A stretch of 64,000 nucleotides of DNA, from contig SUXZ01000011.1 in assembly GCA_015060685.1 (NCBI GenBank), positions 20,840 to 84,839 on the forward strand, in the 5' to 3' direction. Position 1 is the stretch's first letter; each line of letters opens with the position of its first letter. The position numbers and the translations under genes were made by a program. This stretch comes from Mediterranea massiliensis. Lineage in GTDB: Bacteria > Bacteroidota > Bacteroidia > Bacteroidales > Bacteroidaceae. Below the pieces are notes generated by a model that was not told the origin of the DNA, did not search any database, and worked only from the letters and a program-made list of their open reading frames with translations. Below are positions 7,690-16,871 of this stretch, piece after piece.

Positions 7690-10431
7690 ATGAAGCTGAA
7701 CGAGGAGGTGCGCAAACGCATCTTGATATTGGATGGTGCCATGGGCACCATGATTCAACAATACAACTTGAAGGAAGAGGATTTTCGAGGCGAACGCTTC
7801 GCAAACCTTCCCGGACAGATGAAGGGAAACAACGATTTACTTTGTCTGACATGTCCCGATGTGGTGATGGATATTCACCGCAAATATCTTCAAGCCGGTG
7901 CCGATATTGTTGAAACCAATTCGTTCAACGCTACACGCATTAGTATGGCCGACTATCGTGTCGAGGAATACATTGCGGAAATAAACCTCGCGGCTGCTCG
8001 ATTGGCGCGCGAAGTTGCCGATGAATTTACGGCGGTTACTCCCGAAAAACCGCGTTTCGTTGCCGGTTCGGTAGGCCCAACGAATAAAACTCTCTCATTA
8101 AGTCCCGACGTTAATAATCCTGCTTTGCGTAACATTACCTACGATGAATTGCTCAATGCCTATGTTGAGCAGATGGAGGCATTGTTGCAAGGTGGGGTAG
8201 ATGTGCTACTGATTGAGACTATTTTCGATACACTGAATGCGAAAGCTGCTATTCATGCCGCACAATTGGCGATGGAAAAAGTTGGTAGAGAGGTGCCATT
8301 GATGCTTTCGGTCACCGTTTCGGATATTGCAGGGCGCACATTGTCTGGTCAAACGCTCGATGCTTTTCTGGCATCGGTGCAACATGCTAAGTTGTTTTCA
8401 GTCGGTTTGAATTGCTCGTTTGGTGCGCGTCAGATGAAACCATTCTTGCGCCAACTTGCCGAGCGCGCACCTTATTATATATCTGTTTATCCCAATGCTG
8501 GTTTACCCAATAACTTAGGGCAATACGACCAATCGCCCGAAGAAATGGCGGCGGAAGTGCGCGAATACATCGAAGAGGGATTGGTGAATATTGTAGGCGG
8601 TTGTTGTGGCACTACGCACGAATATATAGCTCAGTTCGGTGCATTGATAGAAGGTGCGCAACCGCATGTACCGGTAAGTGAATCGCCCAATATGTGGTTA
8701 TCGGGTTTGGAATTGCTCGAAATGCGCCCAGAGATTAACTTCTTGAATGTGGGCGAACGATGCAACGTAGCAGGCTCGCGCAAATTCTTGCGATTGATAA
8801 ACGAAAAAAACTATGACGAGGCGTTAAGCATTGCTCGCAAGCAAGTGGAAGATGGCGCGTTAGTAATAGATATCAATATGGACGACGGCTTGCTGGATGC
8901 AGAAAAGGAGATGACTACCTTCTTGAATTTGCTTGCTTCCGAGCCGGAAATAGCTAAGGTGCCTGTGATGATTGACTCGTCCAATTGGCGTGTTATCGAA
9001 GCAGGCTTGAAATGTGTACAAGGAAAACCGATTGTAAACTCTATTTCGTTGAAGGAAGGCGAGGAAATTTTCACGCAACGTGCTTCGTGCATCCGCGCAA
9101 TGGGTGCGGCGGTTGTGGTGATGGCGTTCGATGAAAATGGGCAAGCCGATACGTATGAACGCAAAATTGCGGTGTGCGAACGAGCCTATCGTTTGCTTAC
9201 CGAAAAGGTGGGTTTCCGTGCATGCGACATTATCTTTGACCCCAATGTGTTGGCTATTGCTACGGGCATGGAAGAGCATAATAACTATGCGCTGGATTTT
9301 ATTCGTGCGACAAAGTGGATAAAGCAAAACCTGCCGGGTGCACACGTTAGCGGTGGAGTAAGTAATCTCTCTTTCTCTTTCCGCGGCAATAACTATATTC
9401 GTGAGGCGATGCATGCCGTATTCTTGTATCATGCTATTGAGGCTGGTATGGATATGGGTATTGTAAATCCTTCTACATCTGTGTTGTATAGCGATATTCC
9501 TACCGATTTATTGGTGTTGTTGGAAGATGTGGTGTTGAATCGTCGCCCCGACGCAACCGAGCGATTGATAGAAGCGGCAACAACCTATAAACAACAAGCC
9601 ACTAATAGTGCGCAAGCCGATACATCTTCAGTAAATGCATGGCGCAACGAATCGCTGAACGAACGTTTGCAACAAGCATTGATTAAGGGTGTTGCCGATT
9701 ATTTGCAAGCTGATTTGACGGAGGCGTTGCAACAATACGAACGTGCGGTAGATATTATCGAAGGCCCGTTGATGGCCGGCATGAATAGGGTAGGCGAATT
9801 GTTTGGCGCGGGTAAGATGTTTTTGCCGCAAGTGGTGAAGACGGCTCGCACTATGAAACAAGCGGTAGCTATTCTTCAGCCTACTATTGAAGCACAAAAG
9901 CTGAGCGCAACAACTTCATCGGGAAAGGTACTTCTTGCTACGGTTAAGGGCGATGTGCATGATATAGGTAAAAACATCGTGTCGGTGGTAATGGCTTGCA
10001 ACGGCTATGAAATAATCGACTTGGGCGTAATGGTGCCGCCAGAAACAATTGTGCAATGCGCTATCGAAGAAAAGGTGGATATGATTGGGCTTAGCGGTTT
10101 GATTACACCTTCGCTCGAAGAGATGGTGAATGTAGCCAAAGCATTGCAAATGGCGGGGCAAGAGATTCCGTTGCTGATTGGCGGCGCAACAACCTCTTTG
10201 CTACATACGGCTTTGAAGATTGCACCTGTGTATCAAGCGCCGGTTGTACATATGAAGGACGCTTCGCAAAATGCCGGTGTAGCAGCTCGCTTAATGAATG
10301 CTACTCAACGCAAAGAGTTGGTAGCTGAATTGAATGCAACATACGAACGCTTGCGCAACGAACATGCTGTGCAACAAACGGAGATTTTGTCGTTTGAAGA
10401 AGCCAACAAACGAAAGCCCAATTTCTTCTAA
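7690..10431 (+). CDS. metH: Cobalamin-dependent methionine synthase lacking the reactivation domain
   Basis: A 913-aa protein. Residues 1-325 form the homocysteine-binding barrel, with Zn-ligand cysteines in VGLNCSFGA and GGCCGTTHE. About 345-610 is the methyltetrahydrofolate-binding domain ([14 protein letters not shown]). The cobalamin module follows, with helical cap (about 650-740) and B12-binding motif DVHDIGKN. The protein ends with KRKPNFF just where E. coli MetH (1227 aa) starts its AdoMet-binding reactivation domain. The stop lies 19 bp from the end of convergent rmuC, so no domain remnant fits behind it. Function: methyl transfer from 5-methyl-THF to homocysteine. B12 uptake genes lie 40 kb downstream. 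Confidence 0.95.
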   Translation: MKLNEEVRKRILILDGAMGTMIQQYNLKEEDFRGERFANLPGQMKGNNDLLCLTCPDVVMDIHRKYLQAGADIVETNSFNATRISMADYRVEEYIAEINLAAARLAREVADEFTAVTPEKPRFVAGSVGPTNKTLSLSPDVNNPALRNITYDELLNAYVEQMEALLQGGVDVLLIETIFDTLNAKAAIHAAQLAMEKVGREVPLMLSVTVSDIAGRTLSGQTLDAFLASVQHAKLFSVGLNCSFGARQMKPFLRQLAERAPYYISVYPNAGLPNNLGQYDQSPEEMAAEVREYIEEGLVNIVGGCCGTTHEYIAQFGALIEGAQPHVPVSESPNMWLSGLELLEMRPEINFLNVGERCNVAGSRKFLRLINEKNYDEALSIARKQVEDGALVIDINMDDGLLDAEKEMTTFLNLLASEPEIAKVPVMIDSSNWRVIEAGLKCVQGKPIVNSISLKEGEEIFTQRASCIRAMGAAVVVMAFDENGQADTYERKIAVCERAYRLLTEKVGFRACDIIFDPNVLAIATGMEEHNNYALDFIRATKWIKQNLPGAHVSGGVSNLSFSFRGNNYIREAMHAVFLYHAIEAGMDMGIVNPSTSVLYSDIPTDLLVLLEDVVLNRRPDATERLIEAATTYKQQATNSAQADTSSVNAWRNESLNERLQQALIKGVADYLQADLTEALQQYERAVDIIEGPLMAGMNRVGELFGAGKMFLPQVVKTARTMKQAVAILQPTIEAQKLSATTSSGKVLLATVKGDVHDIGKNIVSVVMACNGYEIIDLGVMVPPETIVQCAIEEKVDMIGLSGLITPSLEEMVNVAKALQMAGQEIPLLIGGATTSLLHTALKIAPVYQAPVVHMKDASQNAGVAARLMNATQRKELVAELNATYERLRNEHAVQQTEILSFEEANKRKPNFF

Positions 10432-10450
10432 TTCTTTTTCAAACCGATTT

Positions 10451-11872
10451 TTATTCGTCCGATGGCAATAGCTTGGCGGCTATGCGCTTTTTGGGCGATA
10501 GGCTCATGTCGCGTAGTTGTTCGGCTTGGCGAACAATGTTTCCCGGGCCATCTTTGAATTGGTTTACTGCTTTTTGATAATCTTTCTGTAATGCATCTAC
10601 GCGGTCGCCTATAGTAAGAAGCGTGTCGCCAAAGCCCGCAATTTTTTCGTAAAGTTTCGTGCCGCGGTCGATGATGTTTTGCACATTCTTTACTTGATTT
10701 TCCCGTTTCCAGAGGTCGAGCGATAGGCGCAAAGCACTGATTAAGTTTGTGGGATTCATAAGAACCACCTTCTTGTTGTAGGCATACTCCCAAAGGTTGT
10801 TATCGGCTTGAATAGCTTGCAGATAAGCGCCTTCGGTAGGGATGAACATCATGACGAAATCGGGCGCTTTGATGTCGTATCGCGAGTAGTCTTTGCGACT
10901 TAGCTCGTCGATATGGCTATGCACCGATTGTAAATGTGCTTTCAGTAGTCGTTCTTGCTCGGTGCGGTCGTCGGTGGCGGTAAGTGCGGCATAGGCCGTG
11001 AGCGATACTTTCGAGTCGATGATGATGTCGCGGTCGTCTGGATAGCGGATGATGATGTCGGGTTGCATGCGTTGACCGCTCTCTTCGTTGATGAGTATTT
11101 CGCCCGTTTCGTCTTTAATAAACTCTTGGCGGAAGTAGTGTTCGCCTTCGATGAGGCCGGACGATTGCAGGATGCGTTCAAGAATCATCTCTCCCCAGTT
11201 TCCTTGTTGTTTAGAGTCGCCTTTCAGCGCGCGTGTCAGGTTGTTGGCCTCTTCGCTAAGGCGGTTGTTCAGTTCGCGCAATTCTTTGATGTGCTCGCCC
11301 AGCGAGTGACGTTCTTTAGCTTCGGTGGTGTAGGCTTGTTCTACCTTTTCGCGAAACTCTTTGATGTCCTTATCCAGTGGGCGTAGCAGGTTGTTGATGT
11401 GTTCACTATTCAGTTTGGTAAAGTCTTCCGTCTTGCTTTGGAAGATGCGATTCGAGATGTTCTCGAATTCGGTATTCATGCGCTTGTGTAGGCTTTCTAC
11501 CTCTTCTTTCTGTTGTTTCAAGCGCGTTTCCCATTGCTCTTGTTGCTGATTGAGGCGTTCGATGAAGGATGTTTCTTGTGCATTTATGCGCTCTTTGAAC
11601 GAACGCTCTTGCTCGGCCAATCGCTTTTCGTATTGTTGGCGTTGTTCGTTCAGTAGTGCTTCGGCTTGCTTCTCTTGTAGGGCAATTCGTTCGTTGGCAT
11701 TTTGTCGTTCGCGCATCAGTGTTTCGTCGGCATTATGCTTTAGCAATGCTTCTTGTGAAGCTGCTGCGTCGAGCTTTGCTTTGAGCGAAGTGCTTTTTCG
11801 AGATTCATAGATATATCCTACAAGTAGCACTATAAGGATGATAGCGGCCGGTATAATAAATGCAATATCCAT
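10451..11872 (-). CDS. rmuC: DNA recombination protein RmuC
   Basis: A 473-aa protein. It has an N-terminal membrane anchor ([20 protein letters not shown]), a long Gln/Glu-rich coiled coil (about 25-200), then the conserved RmuC domain with [37 protein letters not shown] and [16 protein letters not shown]. The D...K residues in the last group recall a restriction-endonuclease-like fold. The family limits inversions at short repeats, probably as a membrane-tethered nuclease. Convergent with metH, and 79 bp downstream of map, whose promoter may also serve it. Confidence 0.93.
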   Translation of the reverse strand: MDIAFIIPAAIILIVLLVGYIYESRKSTSLKAKLDAAASQEALLKHNADETLMRERQNANERIALQEKQAEALLNEQRQQYEKRLAEQERSFKERINAQETSFIERLNQQQEQWETRLKQQKEEVESLHKRMNTEFENISNRIFQSKTEDFTKLNSEHINNLLRPLDKDIKEFREKVEQAYTTEAKERHSLGEHIKELRELNNRLSEEANNLTRALKGDSKQQGNWGEMILERILQSSGLIEGEHYFRQEFIKDETGEILINEESGQRMQPDIIIRYPDDRDIIIDSKVSLTAYAALTATDDRTEQERLLKAHLQSVHSHIDELSRKDYSRYDIKAPDFVMMFIPTEGAYLQAIQADNNLWEYAYNKKVVLMNPTNLISALRLSLDLWKRENQVKNVQNIIDRGTKLYEKIAGFGDTLLTIGDRVDALQKDYQKAVNQFKDGPGNIVRQAEQLRDMSLSPKKRIAAKLLPSDE

Positions 11873-11951
11873 CTTTAATAAATTATTTCGCGTTTATATA
11901 TAAATGTAAAATGAATTTATACCTAAATTATTTTGCAAATAGGCATAGCTT

Positions 11952-12806
11952 TTATTCGGTCAGTACTTCGTGACCATCTTCGGTTATCAGCACCATGCTT
12001 TCCCATTGTGCGCTGGGTAGTCCGTCTTCGGTGCAAACCGTCCATCCGTCGGCTTCGTCTATGAAGACTTCGTAGCTGCCCATGTTTATCATGGGTTCGA
12101 TGGTGAAGGTCATGCCGGGCACTATCATCATGCCGGTGCCGCGCTTGCCAAAGTGCTCAACGTCGGGCTCTTCGTGAAATTTCACGCCTACGCCATGTCC
12201 GCACAAATCGCGCACCACGCTATAGCCGTTCTTTTCGGCATGTTCTTGTATGGCGGCACCGATATCGCCCAGTCGTATCCATGGACGTGCCATCTCCACA
12301 CCGATGTCGCGGCACTCTTTGGCTACTTGTACCAGCCGTTGCCATTCGGGTGGCACGTTGCCTATCATGAACATGCGGCTTGCATCGGAGAAATAGCCTT
12401 TGTAGATGGTAGAAACATCCACGTTCAGTATATCGCCGTTGCGCAACACCTCCTTGGTGCTGGGTATGCCATGGCACACCACGTCGTTGATGCTTGTGCA
12501 GACACTTTTCGGGAAACCTTCGTAGCCGAAGGGTGCCGGTATGGCATCGTGATCGGTGGTGAAGCAATACACCATGTGGTCGATTTCGGCCGTTGTCATA
12601 CCCTCTTTGATATGTTCGCTCAGGTAATCGAGTAGGGCAGTGTTTATTTTTGCACTTTCACGTATGCCGGCCAGTTGCTCGGCGGTGCGAAGCAAGTGGC
12701 GCTGAGGCAATCTCACTCCATCGCGCTTGTATTGTTGTATCTTAGCCTCCACCTCGTCGGAGTATCCTTTGGGGCAGAAACGGATGTTTTTACCTTGTTT
12801 TTTCAT
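11952..12806 (-). CDS. map: Methionine aminopeptidase type I
   Basis: A 284-aa protein with a short N-terminal extension of about 40 residues (KKQGKNIRFCPKGYS...) before the catalytic pita-bread domain. All metal-site segments are present: CHGIPS (His), LNVDVSTIYKGYFSDASR (two Asp), GHGVGVKFHE (His), FTIEPM (Glu) and QWESM (Glu). It removes N-terminal methionine from new proteins. A -7 element on the minus strand (TATTTTTG, 12837-12844) lies about 30 bp upstream. Here the gene stands apart from the ribosomal-protein operon where map is often found. Confidence 0.95.
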   Translation of the reverse strand: MKKQGKNIRFCPKGYSDEVEAKIQQYKRDGVRLPQRHLLRTAEQLAGIRESAKINTALLDYLSEHIKEGMTTAEIDHMVYCFTTDHDAIPAPFGYEGFPKSVCTSINDVVCHGIPSTKEVLRNGDILNVDVSTIYKGYFSDASRMFMIGNVPPEWQRLVQVAKECRDIGVEMARPWIRLGDIGAAIQEHAEKNGYSVVRDLCGHGVGVKFHEEPDVEHFGKRGTGMMIVPGMTFTIEPMINMGSYEVFIDEADGWTVCTEDGLPSAQWESMVLITEDGHEVLTE

Positions 12807-12922
12807 TGTCTGAACAGATTGTCGTTTTATTTTCTACAAAAATAGGGATAATAATGCAGATGCACAATAATAAATAGAAAGAAAATGTTTATCTTCGCCA
12901 CGAAAACAAAACATTTACGAAG

Positions 12923-13582
12923 ATGAAAAAACTACTATTCTCGCTTTGTGTGATTATGCTGCTTAGCACAAGTTGTGTAACCACCCGAAATGCCGGTGCC
13001 GTGATGACCGGTGCTGCAATCGGTAACAATGTAGGAGGAACTATCGGTGGCTTGATAGGAAGTGGAAGCGGTGGCCGTCATGGCGCTTTCCGCGGCTCGT
13101 CTATCGGTAGCCTGATTGGTACGATGGCCGGTGCGGTGATTGCCAACGAAATGACTAAACCTCGCGAACAAAAAGAATCGGCCGAGGTAAGGCCGCAACG
13201 CCGTCCGTCCTCGTCTTATTCTCAACCTTTGGAAAACAACCACTTGAAAATCCGTAATATACGTTTTATTGATGAGGGACGAAACCAAACCATCAATTCG
13301 GGCGAAGTGTGCAAGATTGTATTCGAAATTGTGAACGAAGGCAACCGTCCGGCACACAACGTAGTACCTGTTGTAGAAGAGGTTTCGGGTATGAAAAACC
13401 TATATATTTCGCCCTCTACCATGGTAGAGCGTATAGGCCCTGACGATGGCATCCGCTATACCGCTACCCTTGAAGCCGGTAAGCGCATCAAGAATGGTGT
13501 TGCCGTTATCCACGTTGGCGTAGGCAACGAATTTGGCGATGAATACGATTGGCAGGAGTTTGAAATACCTACCCGACGATAA
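12923..13582 (+). CDS. Glycine-zipper lipoprotein with C-terminal beta domain
   Basis: A 219-aa protein. Lipobox STSC (Cys18) is followed by a glycine zipper (about 27-80: GAAIGNNVGGTIGGLIGSGSGG, then GSSIGSLIGTMAGAVIANEM) of the kind found in outer-membrane lipoproteins such as SlyB or Rcs-type proteins. A short basic linker leads to an Ig/CARDB-like beta domain (about 105-219: IVFEIVNEGNRPAHNVVPVVEE). Probably an envelope-associated structural or stress protein; the exact role is unknown. The gene stands alone, with an 8-bp inverted repeat (13612-13633) shortly after its stop codon. Confidence 0.7.
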   Translation: MKKLLFSLCVIMLLSTSCVTTRNAGAVMTGAAIGNNVGGTIGGLIGSGSGGRHGAFRGSSIGSLIGTMAGAVIANEMTKPREQKESAEVRPQRRPSSSYSQPLENNHLKIRNIRFIDEGRNQTINSGEVCKIVFEIVNEGNRPAHNVVPVVEEVSGMKNLYISPSTMVERIGPDDGIRYTATLEAGKRIKNGVAVIHVGVGNEFGDEYDWQEFEIPTRR

Positions 13583-13650
13583 TCATAGTAATCAGACATC
13601 TTTTTGTAAAACTATTTTAGGCTTTTAAAATAGCCTTAATATAGCCGATT

Positions 13651-13716
13651 AATTTTCCCTACTGAGAAAAAATATTTTCCTAGTAGGGAAAATTATTTTT
13701 CCCAACTGGGAAAATT
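13651..13716. repeat. Three-copy 22-bp dyad repeat array, family A
   Basis: Three units with 22-bp spacing: TTTTCC begins at 13653 and 13675, and the third unit aligns with its CCCAACT at 13701. Each is a near-palindrome such as TTTTCCCAACTGGGAAAA. The second unit is inverted in its core (CCTAGTAGGG). The same family occurs at 1425-1492. It lies in the 343-bp gap between the glycine-zipper lipoprotein and padR; the rest of the gap holds only the padR promoter and operator. Confidence 0.8.
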
Positions 13717-13859
13717 TTACTTCCCTTCCACCGGATTTTGGGTGTTGCAAATAATTACTTCTCTTCGTCTCTCCTGAACAATACTTATTATAATAATGTA
13801 TTGCCTGCTTTACTATAATGTCTCTTGTTAATTAGTGTTAATACTTTATGAATTTATAC

Positions 13860-13911
13860 TACTATGTATTGCATAGTACTAAAGTTTGGCATACATTTGT
13901 GCCATGCAAAC
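13860..13911 (+). promoter_or_regulatory. padR promoter with two overlapping dyads (likely operator)
   Basis: The -7 element TACATTTG is at 13892-13899, with a partial -33 (TTG, 13869-13871). A perfect 7-bp inverted repeat TACTATG-N5-CATAGTA (13860-13878) covers the -33 region. A second dyad, GTTTG (13884-13888) with CAAAC (13907-13911) and TGGCA with TGCCA inside, covers the -7 region and start site. PadR proteins commonly repress their own operon by binding such dyads, so this is inferred to be the autoregulatory operator. Confidence 0.6.
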
Positions 13912-13925
13912 TAAATGAATAGAAA

Positions 13926-14261
13926 ATGGACGTAAACAATGTAAAGTCGCAAATGCGCAAGGGGATGCTTGAATATTGCATTTTGTTGCTGCTACACAAA
14001 CAACCGGCCTATGCTTCGGACATCATCCTGAAACTGAAAGAGGCCAAGCTGATTGTAGTGGAAGGCACTCTCTATCCGCTGCTTACCCGTTTGAAGAACG
14101 ATGCTCTTCTTAGCTATGAGTGGGTAGAATCTACTCAAGGGCCCCCACGCAAATACTATAAACTGACCGCCACCGGCGAACAGTTTTTAGGTGAACTGGA
14201 AGCCTCGTGGTGCGAATTGAGCAATACCGTCGAACACTTAAAAGCCATACAAGTTGAATAG
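13926..14261 (+). CDS. PadR-family transcriptional regulator
   Basis: A 111-aa winged-helix protein of usual PadR (short, subfamily 1-like) length. MRKGMLEYCILLLLHKQPAYASDIILKLKEAKLIVVEGTLYPLLTRLKNDALLSYEW matches the family signature, including the EGTLYPLLxRL recognition helix. It is expected to be a dimeric ligand-responsive repressor. The PspC-type gene starts 26 bp after its stop; this PadR-PspC pairing is common in Bacteroidetes and points to envelope-stress control. Dyads over its own promoter suggest autoregulation. Confidence 0.9.
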   Translation: MDVNNVKSQMRKGMLEYCILLLLHKQPAYASDIILKLKEAKLIVVEGTLYPLLTRLKNDALLSYEWVESTQGPPRKYYKLTATGEQFLGELEASWCELSNTVEHLKAIQVE

Positions 14262-14287
14262 AAATCATTAATCAGATAAAGAACATT

Positions 14288-15352
14288 ATGAAGAAGACAT
14301 TAACCATAAATTTATCCGGCACCGTTTATCATATCGATGAAGATGCTTATAATCTGCTCGATAGCTATCTTACTAATCTAAAACATTACTTCCGCAAAGA
14401 GGAGGGAGGCGATGAGATTATCGATGACATAGAAAGACGCATTGCCGAATTGTGTGCTGAAAAACAAAATGCTGGCAAACAGATAATTGCTATAGAAGAC
14501 GTAGAAGAGATAATAGCACAGATAGGCAAGCCCGAACAGATGGGTTGCGAAGAAGATAGTGCCCATTCGCACTCGACTGATGGAGATGGAAACAGCGGTG
14601 AAGCAATAAAGAAGAATCGCCGTCTTTACCGTAATCCCGACGACAAGATATTGGGAGGCGTAACAAGCGGACTATCCCTTTATTTCGGCGTGGATGTGAC
14701 AATTGCCCGTTTGTTTTTATTGTTGTTCCTTATTTTGGGATACGGTACGTTGGTACCCGTCTACATCATTTGCTGGATATTAATTCCCGAAGCAACTACC
14801 GCTGCCGAAAAACTGAGCATGCGAGGCGAATCGGTTACCGTTGAAAACATCGGCAAGACAGTGACCAATGCTTATGAGAAAGTAGCCGATGGCGTAAACG
14901 AATACATGAATTCAGACAAGCCACGCACCCATATGCAAAAGTTGGGCGATGTGCTGATGGGCATTGTCCAAGTGTTGCTGAAAATAGGCATGATAGCCTT
15001 TGTCGTAATATGTTCGCCCGTAATTTTTGTATTGGCAATAGCCCTTTTCGTTTTGATTGTATTAACTGCCATTACACTGATAAAGGGTAGTGCTGTTTTA
15101 ATAGCAACCGGCATGACACTGCCTCCCAATCCACTCTCGTTTATGCTGATGTGCATTGCAGGTGTGCTGGTAGTAGGAATTCCTATTGCTATCTTGTTGT
15201 GGCTGGCATTGGGATGGCTATGCAATTGGAAGCAAAGCACTACTCCTAAATGGGGATTGCTGATACTTTGGATTGTAAGCATAGTATGCTTAGTGATTAC
15301 TTTTGCACACAACGGATCTACCCTTGCCGAGATGGGTTGGTTGAATTGCTGA
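14288..15352 (+). CDS. PspC-domain membrane protein
   Basis: A 354-aa protein. The N-terminal cytoplasmic part (MKKTLTINLSGTVYHIDEDAYNLLDSYLTNLKHYF, then a DIERRIAELCAEK segment) is typical of the long Bacteroidetes form. The PspC domain (about 118-185) contains RNPDDKILGGVTSGLSLYFGVDVTIARL and a hydrophobic hairpin. Several more membrane segments follow (about 225-330). In other bacteria PspC-domain proteins sense or buffer inner-membrane damage. Operon partner of padR. Confidence 0.85.
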   Translation: MKKTLTINLSGTVYHIDEDAYNLLDSYLTNLKHYFRKEEGGDEIIDDIERRIAELCAEKQNAGKQIIAIEDVEEIIAQIGKPEQMGCEEDSAHSHSTDGDGNSGEAIKKNRRLYRNPDDKILGGVTSGLSLYFGVDVTIARLFLLLFLILGYGTLVPVYIICWILIPEATTAAEKLSMRGESVTVENIGKTVTNAYEKVADGVNEYMNSDKPRTHMQKLGDVLMGIVQVLLKIGMIAFVVICSPVIFVLAIALFVLIVLTAITLIKGSAVLIATGMTLPPNPLSFMLMCIAGVLVVGIPIAILLWLALGWLCNWKQSTTPKWGLLILWIVSIVCLVITFAHNGSTLAEMGWLNC

Positions 15353-15448
15353 TTTTATCGTTATCGCACACAATTAATTCAGTTTTTATGCCTTGTATTT
15401 TATAAATAATGTGTACATTTGCAGCAAATGTAATGCAAACTTTGCAAA

Positions 15449-15865
15449 ATGGCAACGACTATAAAGCATCAAGGTGTAATAGAAACAATAGAAGACTCTC
15501 ATATACAAGTACGTATCTTGCAAACATCGGCATGTGCGTCGTGTAGCATCAAGGGACATTGTACTTCGGTAGATGTTGACGAGAAACTGATAGACATCCA
15601 TACTTCCGATGCCCATACCTATCAGGTGGGCGAGTCGGTTTGGGTGATGGGTGCCTTGTCTATGGGCATGAAAGCGGTACTGTTGGCATTTGTATTGCCC
15701 CTGGTCATTTTGGTAGCCGCATTATTTATTTTGATGAATGTACTGGAAGACGAACTATTAGCCGTAGCAGGCTCGATAGTTTGTCTTTCAGTTTATTATA
15801 TATTGTTGAGATTGCTTTTTAAAAGCGTATGGAAGGGTAAGTTCTCTTTCTACATCCAACGTTGA
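15449..15865 (+). CDS. RseC/MucC-like membrane protein, first gene of the rnf cluster
   Basis: A 138-aa protein. The N-terminal beta-rich part carries the cysteine motif CASCSIKGHC (about residues 29-38) characteristic of the RseC/MucC family, followed by two membrane helices (about 73-95 and 100-122). The family is associated with SoxR reduction and with Rnf assembly; in Bacteroidetes it usually precedes rnfB, as here with a 39-bp gap. The promoter has -7 TACATTTG (15414-15421) and TTG at 15393-15395, and probably drives the whole rnf operon. Confidence 0.85.
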   Translation: MATTIKHQGVIETIEDSHIQVRILQTSACASCSIKGHCTSVDVDEKLIDIHTSDAHTYQVGESVWVMGALSMGMKAVLLAFVLPLVILVAALFILMNVLEDELLAVAGSIVCLSVYYILLRLLFKSVWKGKFSFYIQR

Positions 15866-15904
15866 AACAAACAAATAAACAAATAATTATAAACTACTTT
15901 TTCT

Positions 15905-16840
15905 ATGAATGTAATTCTGATTGCTGTGATTTCGTTAGGTGCTATTGCACTGGTGCTGGCCGCCGTGCTGTTTGTAGCCTCTAAGAAATTCGCTGTGTAC
16001 GAAGATCCGCGTATTGCGCAGGTAAGCGAAGTCTTGCCCCAAGCAAACTGCGGTGGATGTGGTTATCCCGGTTGTAGTGGATTTGCCGATGCATGTGTAA
16101 AAGCCGGTTCGTTGGAAGGCAAACTTTGTCCGGTAGGGGGTCAGCCCGTTATGGATAAGATTGCCGATATCTTAGGATTGGCCGCTACAGCATCCGAACC
16201 AAAAGTAGCCGTAGTAAGATGTAACGGTACTTGTGAAAATCGTCCCCGATTGAATCAGTACGATAGCGCCAAAAGTTGCGCCATCGCCGCTGCACTATAC
16301 GGAGGCGAAACAGGTTGTAGTTACGGATGTTTAGGATGTGGCGATTGCGTTGAAGTATGCCAATTCGGTGCCATCAAGATGAATCCCGAAACAGGAATTC
16401 CTGAAGTGGACGAATCGAAATGTACCGCTTGTGGCGCTTGCGTAAAGGCATGTCCAAAGAGCATCATCGAAATCCGTCCGGTAGGAAAGAAGTCGCGTCG
16501 CATCTATGTACAATGCGTAAACAAAGACAAGGGTGCCATTGCCCGCAAGGCATGTACCGTTGCATGTATCGGTTGCGGCAAGTGCGTGAAAGTGTGTGCA
16601 TTCGAAGCCATTACACTTGAAAACAACTTGGCATACATCGACTACAACAAGTGTAAGTCGTGCCGCAAGTGTGAAGAGGCTTGTCCGCAAGGCTCAATCA
16701 TTGCCTTGAACTTTCCTCCGCGCAAACCGAAAGCCGAAGGTGAAGCAACACCCGAAGTGAAGCCTGTAGTTGTAAAGCCGGCTAAACCGGCCGAAGCAGT
16801 TGCTCCTAAGGCCGAAGCGAAGCCTGAAACAGAGGCATAA
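15905..16840 (+). CDS. rnfB: Rnf complex subunit B, iron-sulfur protein
   Basis: A 311-aa protein with one N-terminal membrane helix (about 3-25). An N-terminal 4Fe-4S motif CGGCGYPGCSGFADAC is followed by four CxxCxxCxxxC ferredoxin motifs (CLGCGDCVEVC, CTACGACVKAC, CIGCGKCVKVC, CKSCRKCEEAC). The tail is rich in Pro, Ala, Lys and Glu. It takes electrons from reduced ferredoxin and passes them into the membrane complex. Longer than the E. coli RsxB form, consistent with strict anaerobes. Part of rnfBCDGEA. Confidence 0.96.
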   Translation: MNVILIAVISLGAIALVLAAVLFVASKKFAVYEDPRIAQVSEVLPQANCGGCGYPGCSGFADACVKAGSLEGKLCPVGGQPVMDKIADILGLAATASEPKVAVVRCNGTCENRPRLNQYDSAKSCAIAAALYGGETGCSYGCLGCGDCVEVCQFGAIKMNPETGIPEVDESKCTACGACVKACPKSIIEIRPVGKKSRRIYVQCVNKDKGAIARKACTVACIGCGKCVKVCAFEAITLENNLAYIDYNKCKSCRKCEEACPQGSIIALNFPPRKPKAEGEATPEVKPVVVKPAKPAEAVAPKAEAKPETEA

Positions 16841-16871
16841 TCCCAATAGTAAATCGTAAAAAACTAAGAAT

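Noticed and set aside
7690..10450. metH as a frameshifted or broken gene
   Set aside because: The frame ends cleanly and only 19 bp separate it from convergent rmuC; no remnant of the missing domain is visible in any frame.
12153..12635. 160-aa plus-strand ORF opposite map
   Set aside because: Antisense shadow; the minus-strand frame carries every methionine aminopeptidase motif.
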